Source: CBDFHB01 sp965250115 | GTDB lineage: Bacteria > Acidobacteriota > Vicinamibacteria > Marinacidobacterales > SMYC01 | Reading direction: 5' to 3' | Assembly: GCA_965250115.1 (NCBI GenBank) | Contig: CBDFNJ010000001.1 | Span: 1,984,001 to 2,048,000, forward strand | Length of the DNA stretch: 64,000 nt | Part shown: positions 19,038-28,444 of the stretch, piece by piece | Layout: every line of letters starts with the position of its first letter | Position numbering within the stretch: the stretch's first letter is position 1 | Made by a program: the position numbers and the translations under genes | The notes under the pieces: generated by a model | What the model was told of the DNA's origin: nothing | What the model saw: only the letters and a program-made list of their open reading frames with translations | Database searches by the model: none

Positions 19038-21890
19038 GTGAAATTTCGATCGACGCTCGCGGCGGCGCTTTTGCCCGTGGCCGCGGCGGCCGCGACGCAG
19101 GATCGTCTTTCCGACTCGGTGGCGGCGGTGGTCGCCGGCTATGAGCATCTACGCGCTTCGGCGGCGGTCAGTGAGACTGCGTTAGGTGAGGTGTTGCTCG
19201 GCGAGCTCAACTGCCTTTCGTGCCACACGGTTTCTGACGCCTCGCGCAACGGGATCGCCGACCGCATCACGACGAAGCCGGCACCCGACTTGTCCACTAT
19301 CGGCCGGCGTGCAACGCCTGGGTGGTTGCTCAGCTTCCTGAGCGATCCACACGGGCAGAAACCAGGCACGACGATGCCGGATCTGTTGCACGACTTCCCG
19401 GCCGCAGAGCGTGCGGCCATCGCGGAGCGGCTCGTTCATTTTCTCGTCGACCAGGGCGGCGCCATGCCGTCGCCAAGCTTCGAGCCGTTTCGCTTCAGCG
19501 CCACGGTGGAGCGCGGCCGCGCGCTGTTTCATTCCATCGGCTGCGTTGCCTGTCATGCTGGCGAGGGCGAAACGAGTGCTCCGGCAATCCCAGACGTGCC
19601 GCTTCCGGACCTCACCGCCAAGACGTCCGTGGCGGCGCTCGCGGAGTTCCTTTTGGATCCTATGAGAGTTCGCCATGGAGGGCGCATGCCGTCCCTCTAT
19701 CTGACCAAGGCTGAAGCCCAGGACGTCGCCGTTTATCTGCTGCGCAAACAGGAGCCCGACGTCGTGCGCTGCCTCCCGGGGTTCGAGTTCGAGTACTTCG
19801 TGGATCCGATGCAAGACGAGGACGCCGAAGAGTTCTTTAGCCGGTCGCCACCCGTCTTGGACACTTTGGATGTCACGGCGTCCGGACGTATCGACGCTTT
19901 GTCGCTCGATCTACCGACTCAGGTGCGAAGGGGCAACCACTTGTTTCGCTTTAGTGGGCTGCTCCCGATCGAGGCGGCGGGCCTCTACACGTTCGTGCTC
20001 CGATCGGATCGCCCGTCCAGGTCGGAGCTCCTCATCGATGGGCGCGTCGTGGCGACCAAAGATCGCGATACCGGGCGTGAGATTCCCATCGAGTTGGAGC
20101 TCGAAGCCGGCGACCACACCGTCGCGATCACGTACTACATCCGCGGCGATACCGAGGAGCCCTATCTCGAGGTGACGATTCAGGGCGCCGTGGCGCGACC
20201 GATCTCGATCGATGAAATGGCGGTCTCCAAAGCCGTGCGGCTCGCGCCGCCGAACAGCTCCTTGGCCGTCGACTCACGGCGCTCCCGTGAAGGCCGGCGC
20301 GCCTTTCGCGAGCTCGGCTGCGCCTCCTGCCATGCTTTTCCGGCCTCTGTCACCGGCGCCGCGCCACTCACCCGTGCGCGCTCGCTCGACGCGCTCGACC
20401 CCGTCACACTGACGGCGGAAGGTCCCATCCACCAGGGCGCCGGCGAACCGCACTACAACTTGGGCGCACATCAACGGCGCGCCCTCGGCGCAGCGCTCAC
20501 CAATCTCGACGCGTTGACAACGCCGCGCGATGCGCCGGGCCGGATCGTCCACGCGCTCGCCACCTATAACTGCCTGGCGTGCCACCAGCGCGGCGAGGCG
20601 GGCGGGCTCGATCCGGTGCGCCGTCGCCATTTCAAAGTGGTCGGCGGGATGGATCTAGGCGACGAAGGCAGGATTCCGCCGCGGCTCACTGGGATCGGCG
20701 GCAAGCTGAAGCCCGATGCGTTGGACTCGGTATTGCGGGAAAGCCGACTGCATGTGCGACGCAACTATATGGAAGCGCGCATGCCGCGCTTCGGCGGTAA
20801 CCTCGTCGGCGGTTTGGCCGCGGCTTTCGAGGGTGTCGATGCCACGCCAGGGGATCTGCAGGAGCCTTCATTGTCTTCCGAGGCGATCGACGACGGTAGA
20901 AAACTCGTCGGGTCCGAAGGCATGCGCTGCATCACTTGTCACGATGTCGGCGCCAACTTGGCGCAAGGAATCTCCACGGTCAACCTGGCCTCGGTCTACG
21001 ACCGTTTGCGACCGGGATGGGTCCGCCAGCTGCTCATCGATCCGCATTCGCTCAACGAGGGCACGCGGATGGTGCCGTATTGGAGCGATGAGATCGTGCT
21101 CTTTCCCGGCATCGCCGGCGGCACTGCGGACGGCCAAGTCGATGCCATCTTGAGCTACATGTCGCTCGGCGCGTCGATGCCGGCGCCCGCGGGCACGAAT
21201 ATCGGCGACGCCATGGTGCTCGCGCCGGAAGACGAGCCGATCGTCTTTCGAACTTTCATGACCGGGGTCAGCCCGCGAGCGATCGTCGTGGGTTACCCCG
21301 AATCCGTTCACGTGGCGTTCGACGCCAACGTCATTCGACTTGCCAAAGCCTGGCGCGGTGGTTTCTTCGACGCGCAGGGAACGTGGAGCGGTCGCGCCGG
21401 TCGCTTTTTCGAGCCCTATGGCGACGATGTCATGCAACTCCCGCCGGGCCCAGCGCTCGCCTTTCTCGATAACGCCGAGGCGCCGTGGCCCCCTGTGATG
21501 ATGACGGATCGCAATGTGGGAGGACGCTTCATCGGCTACCGTCTCGATGAGGAGCGGCGGCCGGTCTTCATGTACGAGCTCGAGGGCGTCCTCGTCGAGG
21601 AGCAGCCGGTTCCGGTCGTCAGCGCTGGCGGCGCAAATCTGTTGCGGCGTTTCTCGCTCGAAGCGGCGAGCCCCTCTGGCCGGCTCTATCTTCTCGTCGC
21701 TGAGGGCGAAGAGATCCTCCAAAACGACGATGGGTCGTGGACCCTCGACGGCAGCGCGACGGTGACCCTTCGTGGCAACGCGCCGCTTTTACCCTTCGTT
21801 CGCACGTCGCAGGGCGTGCGCCAACTCTTGTTGCCGGTCGAGTTTTTGACCAACCGCAACGTCTTCTTGGAAGTGAAACTCTCATGGTAA
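19038..21890 (+). CDS. Exported pentahaem cytochrome c protein with a central PA14 domain
   Basis: 950 residues from GTG 19038, chosen because a signal peptide (LAAALLPVAAAAATQ) follows directly; upstream in-frame codons have no signal. Five CxxCH haem motifs are seen: CLSCH at about 59, CVACH 169, CASCH 428, CLACH 512 and CITCH 631. Between haems two and three, about residues 290-390, is a PA14-like carbohydrate-binding sandwich (AAGLYTFVLRSDRPSRSELL, GDHTVAITYYIRG). The C-terminal 250 residues are beta-rich without haem. Suggests a multihaem electron acceptor that also binds glycan. Its stop overlaps the ATG of the propeller gene (ATGGTAA), so both are one operon and probably one complex. 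Confidence 0.88.
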   Translation: MKFRSTLAAALLPVAAAAATQDRLSDSVAAVVAGYEHLRASAAVSETALGEVLLGELNCLSCHTVSDASRNGIADRITTKPAPDLSTIGRRATPGWLLSFLSDPHGQKPGTTMPDLLHDFPAAERAAIAERLVHFLVDQGGAMPSPSFEPFRFSATVERGRALFHSIGCVACHAGEGETSAPAIPDVPLPDLTAKTSVAALAEFLLDPMRVRHGGRMPSLYLTKAEAQDVAVYLLRKQEPDVVRCLPGFEFEYFVDPMQDEDAEEFFSRSPPVLDTLDVTASGRIDALSLDLPTQVRRGNHLFRFSGLLPIEAAGLYTFVLRSDRPSRSELLIDGRVVATKDRDTGREIPIELELEAGDHTVAITYYIRGDTEEPYLEVTIQGAVARPISIDEMAVSKAVRLAPPNSSLAVDSRRSREGRRAFRELGCASCHAFPASVTGAAPLTRARSLDALDPVTLTAEGPIHQGAGEPHYNLGAHQRRALGAALTNLDALTTPRDAPGRIVHALATYNCLACHQRGEAGGLDPVRRRHFKVVGGMDLGDEGRIPPRLTGIGGKLKPDALDSVLRESRLHVRRNYMEARMPRFGGNLVGGLAAAFEGVDATPGDLQEPSLSSEAIDDGRKLVGSEGMRCITCHDVGANLAQGISTVNLASVYDRLRPGWVRQLLIDPHSLNEGTRMVPYWSDEIVLFPGIAGGTADGQVDAILSYMSLGASMPAPAGTNIGDAMVLAPEDEPIVFRTFMTGVSPRAIVVGYPESVHVAFDANVIRLAKAWRGGFFDAQGTWSGRAGRFFEPYGDDVMQLPPGPALAFLDNAEAPWPPVMMTDRNVGGRFIGYRLDEERRPVFMYELEGVLVEEQPVPVVSAGGANLLRRFSLEAASPSGRLYLLVAEGEEILQNDDGSWTLDGSATVTLRGNAPLLPFVRTSQGVRQLLLPVEFLTNRNVFLEVKLSW

Positions 21891-23464
21891 AATCGTTGCC
21901 GCTGTACCGCTCGAGCATCGGCCTCCTGACCGCCCTCTTCGTGGTTCTGTCCCCTGCTGCAGCACGAGAGAATCAGAGCTCGAGGGCGAGGGAGGAGCAA
22001 GAGCGTGCTTTCCTCGAGCGACAACAGGGCTCGCTCCCGGCGCAGATCGAGGCCGAGAGCCGCTATTACAAACTGATGACGATGCCCCTACTGGACGATA
22101 TGGTGATGGAGGTCAGCGGGCTTTTGAAGCTCGCCGACGACCGCATCATGGTCGCCACACGACGCGGCGAGGTATTCATCGTCGAGAACACGGACGCCGA
22201 CCCTCCTGCACCGGTTTATAGGCGTTATGCCTTCGGCTTGGCGCAACCGCTCGGCCTGCTCGAGCTGGACGGCTGGATCTATTTTGCCCAACGGGGTGAG
22301 CTGTCACGCATGAGGGACAGCGATGGCAACGACACTGCGGATGTCTTCGAGACGGTCACCGACGACTGGGAGCTGAGCGGCAACTACCACGAATACGCCT
22401 TCGGCCCACGACAGACCGCGGACGGCAAGCTCTGGGTTTCGCTGAACATCCCTTTCGACCAGGAGCCCTACGGCGCCGCCGACTGGCGGGGGTGGGCTGT
22501 GCGGGTGGATCCCAAAACCGGCGCGACGGAATACGTCGCCGCAGGTTTGCGCTCGCCCTCGGGGATCGAAGTGAGCCCGTGGGGCGACGTATTCTACTCC
22601 GACAACCAGGGCGAGTGGAACAACGCTTCGAAGCTCTCGCAGATCGAAGTAGGTGACTTCCATGGCCACCCACACGGGACGGCGTCGATCGGTTTGACCG
22701 GCTCGCTCGTGGAGCCGATCGAGAAGGGGCTGCCTCGCCGTGGCACCTGGATGAAGGACCTGCACGAGGAGATACCGAGCTATAAGATGCCGTCCGTCTG
22801 GTTTCCCTACGTCAAGATGGGGCAATCACCGAGCGGCTTCAAATGGGATACCACTGGCGGCGGGTTCGGCCCCTTCGCCGGGCAGATCTTCATCGGCGAC
22901 CAGCACCACGCCATGGTGATGCGCGTCTTCCTCGAGGAGATCGACGGCCACTGGCAAGGCGCCGCGTTCAATTTCCGACGCGGCCTGCAAAGCGGCGTCA
23001 TACGGCTGGCCTTCGGGGCCGATAGCTCGCTTTTCATCGGCATGTCCGCGCGCGGCTGGGGAAGCGTCGGGCCGGATCCGTACGGCTTCCAGCGATTGGT
23101 CTGGACCGGTGACATGCCATTCGAAGTCCACGAGATGCACGCACGCCCCGACGGCTTCGAGCTCACCTTCACGAAGCCGGTCGATCCAGCGACGGCCTCC
23201 GCCCCGACCTCGTATTTCATGGAAAGCTACACCTACCGGATCAGCGAGGAGTATGGCGGTCCCGAAGAAGACAAACGGACGGTCGCCATCACCTCGGCCG
23301 AGGTGGCGCCGGACGGCCGAAGCGTGCGGATCCGCGTCGATCCGATGCGGGCCGGCTACGTTCACGAGTTGCATCTGAACGGCGTTCGTACGCAGGCCGG
23401 TGAGCTGCTTGTTCACCCGCAAGCGTATTACACGCTCGTCAACATCCCTCGAGCGCGTCCGTGA
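21884..23464 (+). CDS. Exported sorbosone-dehydrogenase-like beta-propeller, partner of the pentahaem protein
   Basis: 526 residues from ATG 21884, overlapping the upstream stop by 7 nt, with GGAAG about 10 nt before. Signal peptide SSIGLLTALFVVLSPAAA. Propeller segments: DDRIMVATRRGEVFIVEN, LDGWIYFAQRGELSRMRDSD, GNYHEYAFGPRQTADGKLWV, SPSGIEVSPWGDVFYSDNQG and GQIFIGDQHHAMVMR. These correspond to the dehydrogenase half of PVC-type proteins, here without HEAT repeats or a haem. The missing haem domain is supplied by the coupled upstream gene, so the pair looks like a split version of the fused proteins at 14092 and 25184. The C-terminal about 90 residues form a beta-sandwich. Confidence 0.87.
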   Translation: MVKSLPLYRSSIGLLTALFVVLSPAAARENQSSRAREEQERAFLERQQGSLPAQIEAESRYYKLMTMPLLDDMVMEVSGLLKLADDRIMVATRRGEVFIVENTDADPPAPVYRRYAFGLAQPLGLLELDGWIYFAQRGELSRMRDSDGNDTADVFETVTDDWELSGNYHEYAFGPRQTADGKLWVSLNIPFDQEPYGAADWRGWAVRVDPKTGATEYVAAGLRSPSGIEVSPWGDVFYSDNQGEWNNASKLSQIEVGDFHGHPHGTASIGLTGSLVEPIEKGLPRRGTWMKDLHEEIPSYKMPSVWFPYVKMGQSPSGFKWDTTGGGFGPFAGQIFIGDQHHAMVMRVFLEEIDGHWQGAAFNFRRGLQSGVIRLAFGADSSLFIGMSARGWGSVGPDPYGFQRLVWTGDMPFEVHEMHARPDGFELTFTKPVDPATASAPTSYFMESYTYRISEEYGGPEEDKRTVAITSAEVAPDGRSVRIRVDPMRAGYVHELHLNGVRTQAGELLVHPQAYYTLVNIPRARP

Positions 23465-23667
23465 CACCGAGAACCCGAGCGGAGCGAGCCCGGCCCAAAT
23501 GGGCCCGTATCGGAAGACGGCCTTTGCGACCGGTGGCCCGATCGAATTAATAATGATGAGAAACAGGACGGAGATGCGTATGGCTCGGTGGCTGGACGGA
23601 GAACAAGCAAGTCAGGTCGGCGAACAGGTTGAGGCAGGCAGGGATTCGCCGAGCTTACACTGAGCGC
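23465..23667. other. 3' flank of the propeller gene
   Basis: About 200 nt without a gene. A short hairpin GGCCC-AAAT-GGGCC at 23492-23505 lies 28 nt after the stop but has no T-run, so it is at best a weak terminator. Confidence 0.3.
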
Positions 23668-23791
23668 GTCGAGCTCGCGTCGGGGGCCGCGGGAGGGGCG
23701 ACGATCTAAATCTCGCCCGGGCTAGATTCTCATTGCTAATTGTTATTAGCATATTGACGCCTGTCACGGAGCGAACGCACACATTGTTTCA
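23668..23791 (+). repeat. Double-hairpin intergenic repeat, copy B
   Basis: Same element as copy A: GAGCTCGCGTCGGGGGCCG block, a near-palindrome with centre CCCGGG and one mismatch (AATCTCGCCCGGGCTAGATT), the perfect GCTAAT-TGTT-ATTAGC hairpin at 23735-23750, and the tail CTGTCACGGAGCGAACGC. Copies B and C share additional tail sequence ACACATTGTTTCAG that copy A lacks. Located 204 nt after the propeller stop, between convergent genes. Confidence 0.8.
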
Positions 23792-23862
23792 GAGGTAGGT
23801 TCTTTTCTTCGTGAGTGCGCTCATCCCACCCCAGCGTCGAACGAAAATGTGGTCGCCGCTCG

Positions 23863-24726
23863 CTATCGGCCCGCTCGCTTCTCCCACTCCGTCTTCATGA
23901 AAGCGAGTCCGTCGCGGGCCAGCTGCTCTTCGCTCTCGAACATCGGCCGCCAGATCTTGGTCGCCGCTGCGAGGTTCGGGAGGAGCGCACCGAACGCCTC
24001 GATCGTGAGCCAGCCGTCGTAACCGATCGCATGAAGGGCATCGAAGCTCTCGGCCCAGCGCACCTGGCCGGCTCCCGGTGTGCCGCGGTCGTTCTCGGAG
24101 ATGTGCACGTGGGTGATGGAAGCTCCCACGGCGCGGATCGCCGCCGCGGGGTCCTTTTCCTCGATGTGCGCGTGGAAGGTGTCGTAGTGGGCACCCACGT
24201 TCGCTGCGCCGATGTCGCTCACATAACGATCGGTATCCGCGGCGGTATTGAGCAGGTAAATCTCGAAGCGGTTCAGGAACTCGAAGGAGAGCGAGATGTC
24301 GGCCGTGGCTGCGTGCTCGGCGACGGTTTGCAGGACCTCGACGCTGCGCTTCCACTCGTCGCCCGTCGGGCCGTTCCCGCTGAAGACGCCGAGGGCGGCG
24401 TAGAGAGGCCCAGCAAGTATCCGTGAGCCTGCCGCTGCCGTGCAGTCGACCGCGTTCTTCAGTGTGTCCACCGCGGCCGCGCGCACCGCGGGATCCGGCG
24501 AAATCGGATCCGCGTCGGGTGCGCAAGCCGCCATGCAGGTGCGTTCCATGCCCAACCCGGAGATCTGCTCCCCCAACTTCGCGAACGCAGCAGGATCGGG
24601 CGCGGGCCGGATGATCGGGAGCTCGAGGCCGTCGAAGCCCATGTTCCCCAGTCGCTCGTAGAGCGGAAGGTGCTCCACGGCCGTGGGGTCGTCGGTCCAG
24701 AGCATCAGGTTCATGCCGAATTTCAC
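23863..24726 (-). CDS. Sugar phosphate isomerase/epimerase-like TIM-barrel protein
   Basis: 287 residues from GTG 24726, fixed by GGAGAG 7 nt upstream; the frame stays open far upstream but without similarity or start signals. Xylose-isomerase-like TIM barrel (AP_endonuc_2 superfamily): MGFDGLELPI, SLSFEFLNRFEIYLLNT (metal Glu), VGAHYDTFHAHIEEKD (metal His and Asp), ITHVHISENDRGTPG and WLTIEAFG (last metal Glu). Close to D-tagatose/psicose 3-epimerases and hydroxypyruvate isomerase. Members of this superfamily also act as 3-keto-glycoside lyases or hydratases, which would fit the neighbouring DUF1080, ThuA and GMC genes. No signal peptide; cytoplasmic. Confidence 0.88.
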   Translation of the reverse strand: MKFGMNLMLWTDDPTAVEHLPLYERLGNMGFDGLELPIIRPAPDPAAFAKLGEQISGLGMERTCMAACAPDADPISPDPAVRAAAVDTLKNAVDCTAAAGSRILAGPLYAALGVFSGNGPTGDEWKRSVEVLQTVAEHAATADISLSFEFLNRFEIYLLNTAADTDRYVSDIGAANVGAHYDTFHAHIEEKDPAAAIRAVGASITHVHISENDRGTPGAGQVRWAESFDALHAIGYDGWLTIEAFGALLPNLAAATKIWRPMFESEEQLARDGLAFMKTEWEKRAGR

Positions 24727-25183
24727 GGATCTCTCCTCGATCGCCAGCGTACCGCGAGAGCGAGCAAGCGTGGCATGATTCGGCGATGCACCCTCTCCTC
24801 CTCGCCCTGCGCGTCTCCGCTTACAGCTAGAAGATTCTATCCTAGGACGCAGACAAACACGCGAGGAGTTCTCCCCGAGGGGGTGGACAGAGGCACATGG
24901 AGGTTCGGCTGACGACAGCATTATGTCGCGAAGAGAACCGGTACGAAGACCGATTTTTGTCGCCCGACACCTTGTGCATCGCGATTGCACCGCTTCTCGG
25001 GGCCGGATACGATCCCCCCGCGCGAGGAGTGAGCGGCATTGAGCATGACGAGTGAGGTTGGCCAGGGTTGACCGCGTGAAACTTGATCTCGTTCGCAATT
25101 GTCCAAGCGTTCGACCTGTGTTTTGAATTTTCCCCATATACATTCTCGATAGTTGAGAATTTCGGAGATCCGGGAGATCTGGA
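24727..25183. other. Intergenic region between divergent genes, with a short operator-like palindrome
   Basis: 457 nt, no gene recognised. At 25142-25160 there is the inverted repeat ATTCTC-GATAGTT-GAGAAT, about 25 nt before the PVC-type ATG. Its position would suit a repressor site or a small 5' hairpin. Nothing else is evident. Confidence 0.35.
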
Positions 25184-28051
25184 ATGGCAAGGCTGCGCGT
25201 TTTCATGCTGGTCTGGGTTGCCGTGGTCGCGGTGTCAACGCAGGGGCACGCGCAGGGTACTCGTTTCACCACGCTCCCCGAATTCACGGTTGAGCGGGTA
25301 TTGCCGGCCGAAAACACCCACTCGTATATTGTCCTGACGTTCGACAGCCTCGGCCGCCCGGTGGTCTCCAGGGAACTTGACCATCCGCGCTTGCTCATCG
25401 ATAACGATGGCGATGGCATCTTCGAATCCGAAAAAGTCTTCTCCGATAGGGTCAGGAATTGCCATGGCCTTTGGTTTGACGCCCGCACGCTCTACGGCGC
25501 CTGCGCGCCTGCCGACGTCCCGGCCCAGGACTCGGATAGTGGCGCCCGCAGCCGGTCTGGCTTGTACAAGATGGAGGACACCAACGGCGATGATGCAGCC
25601 GACACATTCGAGCAGATCAGCGCCTTCCAGCGCGGTATCGGAGAGCACGGCCCGCATGCTATCCGTCGGGGACCCGACGGAGCGCCCACGATCATGATCG
25701 GCAACTATAGTTTTGTGCCCGATGAGATGATCGATGCCTCGTCGCCCTTTCGCAACTACAAAGAGGCGCAATTTCTTCCGGCGTTTCCGGACGCTTGGGG
25801 CCTCCGCGATGCCACGAAGGACGGAGCTCACGGCACCGTCGTCCGCCTCGACCGGGACCGGAAACAATACACTCTAGTTTTCGGTGGCCTCCGCAATTCG
25901 TACGACCTCGCCTTCAATCTCGCTGGCGAAGCGTTCACTTTCGACAGCGACATGGAGTTGGATCTCAACCTACCTTGGTACCGCGAGGTGCGCTCCATCC
26001 ATGGCATACCCGGAGGAGACTACGGACACCGCAATGGTTCTGGAAAGTTTCCTCCTTACTATATCGACTCGCTGCCGCCGGTGCGCGACGTCGGCCGGGG
26101 CTCGCCGGTGGGGGTGGAGTTCTACCAGCACAATGTCTATCCCGCGGAATTTCACGACGCGTACTTCGAAGGCGACTGGTCGCGGGGCCGCGTGCTGTAT
26201 ACCGCGCTCCGGCGGGATGGGGCCAGTTACAAGGCTCACACCGACCAGGCGGAGTTCGTCCACGGTGAGCCGCTCAACATCACCGACCTCGAAGTGGGGC
26301 CGGACGGGATGCTCTATTTCTGCACCGGGGGCCGCGGCACCGGCGGCGGGGTGTATCGCGTTCGCTACCAGTCCCCGACCTCCGCGCCGCGCCGGCCCAC
26401 GGGCGTGCAAGCGGTTGTGCGCCAACCGCAGCCGCTGTCGAGTTGGGGCTGGGCGGCGCTGGAAGAGACGAAAGCCTCGATGGGCGACGCCTGGGGAAGT
26501 GAGTTGGAGCAACTCGCCCGAGACCGCGCCGCGAAAGGCGAAGACCGCGCTCAAGCCATCTACATGCTGCAACGTCACGGCCCCCAGCCTCCCGATGACC
26601 TTCTGAGCGCCCTGACCACTGACCATGATGCGCAGGTGCGAGCCGCGGTGGTCTATGTTGCGGGCCAGCAGTTTGGCGACGGGGCCAAGGCCGTCGCGGC
26701 AGCTGCGCTCAAGGATGCCGACGCACTCGTCCGCCGCCGCGCAGCCGAAGCGTTGGTCCGCATGGGGCTCTCGGCAGACCGTCCCAGCTTGGCCCCGGTC
26801 GCCGACATCTACAACCTGCTGAACGACGCCGATCGTTTCGTCCGCTACGCCGGCCGGGTGGCCCTGGAGCGCACGCCGCGAGCCCAATGGACGGACAGAG
26901 TGCTGAACGAGACCGATCCATTAGGCACCATCGAAGGCATGGTCGCGTTGATCAACACCGCGCGTTCTAAGCGCGATCTGGAGCCGGTGTTCGAGAGGCA
27001 ATTCAGCCTGATGCAGAAGACCGATCTCTCCGTCGACGATAGGTTGCGGCTGCTACGCGCCTTTCAGCTAGCGGCCATCGAGGCGGGCGACAGCGTGCAG
27101 CCGGAGCTGCGCCAGCGAGTGTACCGTCTGCTGATCGGACAGTTCCCCGCCCGGGATGAGCGGCTCAACCGCGAGCTGGCAGTGACGCTGGCCTACTCTG
27201 GACAGCCGGAAGCCATCGACGCGATTCTGACGGCGATGCCGGCGGGAGACAGCAACCAGCCTTTGCAGATCCACTACGTTTATGCCTTGCGTACGATCCA
27301 TGATGGGTGGACGCAGGAGCAGAAGGCGCAGTTGACGAACTGGTTCGAAAAGGCGGCCGCGTGGCGCGGCGGAGCCAGCTTCAGAGGCTTCATCAATGCG
27401 TTGTTCGATGCCAGTCTGGATTTCTTCGACGAAAAGGAAAAGGAGCTCGCCCATCGACGGATCCCACAGTTTGCGCCGCTGACGGAGGATGAGCTTGCCG
27501 CTCGGGCTTCAGCGGAGAGTGCCCAGCCGATGCCTGGCCCGCCCCATCCCGCGAATGAACGCGCGCGGGGCGTCGAGTCGCTCACCCGGCAGGAGATTTA
27601 CGAGTACCAGCTCTTCGTTCCGACGAGGGAACGCGCCGACGCGGCGGCCGGCCGGGCAATCTTCGAATCGACTTGCGGCGCCTGTCATCGGTTTGGGACA
27701 ATCGGCGGAGACTTCGGCCAGGACCTGACCACCCTCAAGGGCCGGTTCCAGAAAAAGGATGTACTGGAATCGATCCTGTGGCCATCCAGGACCATCTCCG
27801 ACCAGTACTTGGGCACGATCATCGAAACCGATCGCGGCATCATCAGTGGCCTGGTGGAGAGGGAAGACAGCGAGACGCTGGTGGTCAGGACGGCGGGGGA
27901 AGTAGAGCGTCCAATCGAGATTCCGAAGGCCCGGGTCAAGGAGCGTCGTCTTTCGACCATCTCGCTCATGCCCGAAGGGCTGCTCGATCAGTTCAGTCAA
28001 CGGGAGATCGCCGACCTGATCGCGTTCCTGCAGGCCGCCCCGCCCAATTAG
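25184..28051 (+). CDS. PVC-type dehydrogenase: propeller, HEAT repeats and cytochrome c, exported
   Basis: 955 residues, signal peptide (VFMLVWVAVVAVSTQGHAQ). Same three-part architecture as the gene at 14092 but clearly divergent. Propeller at about 30-400 (SYIVLTFDSLGRPVVSRE, GEHGPHAIRRGPDGAPTIMI, GGDYGHRNGSGKFP, DLEVGPDGMLYFCTGGRG). Helical repeats at about 420-770 (DAQVRAAVVYVAG, ALVRRRAAEALVRMG). Cytochrome c with CGACH at about 831-835, then GGDFGQDLTTLKGRFQKKDVLESI and LMPEGLLDQFSQREIADLIAFL. Presumed periplasmic sugar or alcohol oxidase-type enzyme. Head-to-head with the TIM-barrel gene. Confidence 0.9.
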   Translation: MARLRVFMLVWVAVVAVSTQGHAQGTRFTTLPEFTVERVLPAENTHSYIVLTFDSLGRPVVSRELDHPRLLIDNDGDGIFESEKVFSDRVRNCHGLWFDARTLYGACAPADVPAQDSDSGARSRSGLYKMEDTNGDDAADTFEQISAFQRGIGEHGPHAIRRGPDGAPTIMIGNYSFVPDEMIDASSPFRNYKEAQFLPAFPDAWGLRDATKDGAHGTVVRLDRDRKQYTLVFGGLRNSYDLAFNLAGEAFTFDSDMELDLNLPWYREVRSIHGIPGGDYGHRNGSGKFPPYYIDSLPPVRDVGRGSPVGVEFYQHNVYPAEFHDAYFEGDWSRGRVLYTALRRDGASYKAHTDQAEFVHGEPLNITDLEVGPDGMLYFCTGGRGTGGGVYRVRYQSPTSAPRRPTGVQAVVRQPQPLSSWGWAALEETKASMGDAWGSELEQLARDRAAKGEDRAQAIYMLQRHGPQPPDDLLSALTTDHDAQVRAAVVYVAGQQFGDGAKAVAAAALKDADALVRRRAAEALVRMGLSADRPSLAPVADIYNLLNDADRFVRYAGRVALERTPRAQWTDRVLNETDPLGTIEGMVALINTARSKRDLEPVFERQFSLMQKTDLSVDDRLRLLRAFQLAAIEAGDSVQPELRQRVYRLLIGQFPARDERLNRELAVTLAYSGQPEAIDAILTAMPAGDSNQPLQIHYVYALRTIHDGWTQEQKAQLTNWFEKAAAWRGGASFRGFINALFDASLDFFDEKEKELAHRRIPQFAPLTEDELAARASAESAQPMPGPPHPANERARGVESLTRQEIYEYQLFVPTRERADAAAGRAIFESTCGACHRFGTIGGDFGQDLTTLKGRFQKKDVLESILWPSRTISDQYLGTIIETDRGIISGLVEREDSETLVVRTAGEVERPIEIPKARVKERRLSTISLMPEGLLDQFSQREIADLIAFLQAAPPN

Positions 28052-28444
28052 GTGGCCTAAACGAGCGCGGCACTGATCGGCTTTCCGGGTCCGGGATTCT
28101 TGGCCAGGTTCGGTTTGCGCTACACCTTTCGTCGAAGCACCGAGTGGGAGACAGCTTTGACGAACGGCAACTAGTCCCGTTCCAACTTGTTCCGGCTAGA
28201 CAGAAACTCGTCTGTCCGGTCATTCTCTTGACCGAGTCCGCGAGCGGCTGATATCCTCCCGCCGAAGAAGAGGGCCTCACCATTTGCAGCATCGGCGCCG
28301 AACCGTGACTGGGACGTCTTGACGCCGTTCTCGGCCCTGATGCGGGAGATCGCGCCGACGCCGCGAAGCACGGCCTGTACTACAACATGCTCACGTTTCA
28401 GCACGTGGTACTCGGACGCTGAGTAGCACCTAAAGGAGGCTTCC
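28052..28444. other. Intergenic region with a possible 3' gene fragment
   Basis: 393 nt. A plus-strand frame ending about 20 nt before the DUF1080 ATG reads GLYYNMLTFQHVVLGR then stop, which looks like the C-terminus of a lost gene, but I cannot name it. Otherwise nothing is recognised. Confidence 0.3.

Noticed and set aside
18684..19148. 154-codon minus-strand frame upstream of the pentahaem gene
   Set aside because: Overlaps the promoter, leader and signal peptide of the pentahaem gene, has Arg/Ser-rich shadow composition and no start signal.
23492..23505. Rho-independent terminator after the propeller gene
   Set aside because: The five-pair hairpin is not followed by a T-run.
24727..25488. 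N-terminal extension of the TIM-barrel gene upstream of 24726
   Set aside because: The frame is open but has no similarity, and the clear GGAGAG-GTG start at 24726 matches the family length.
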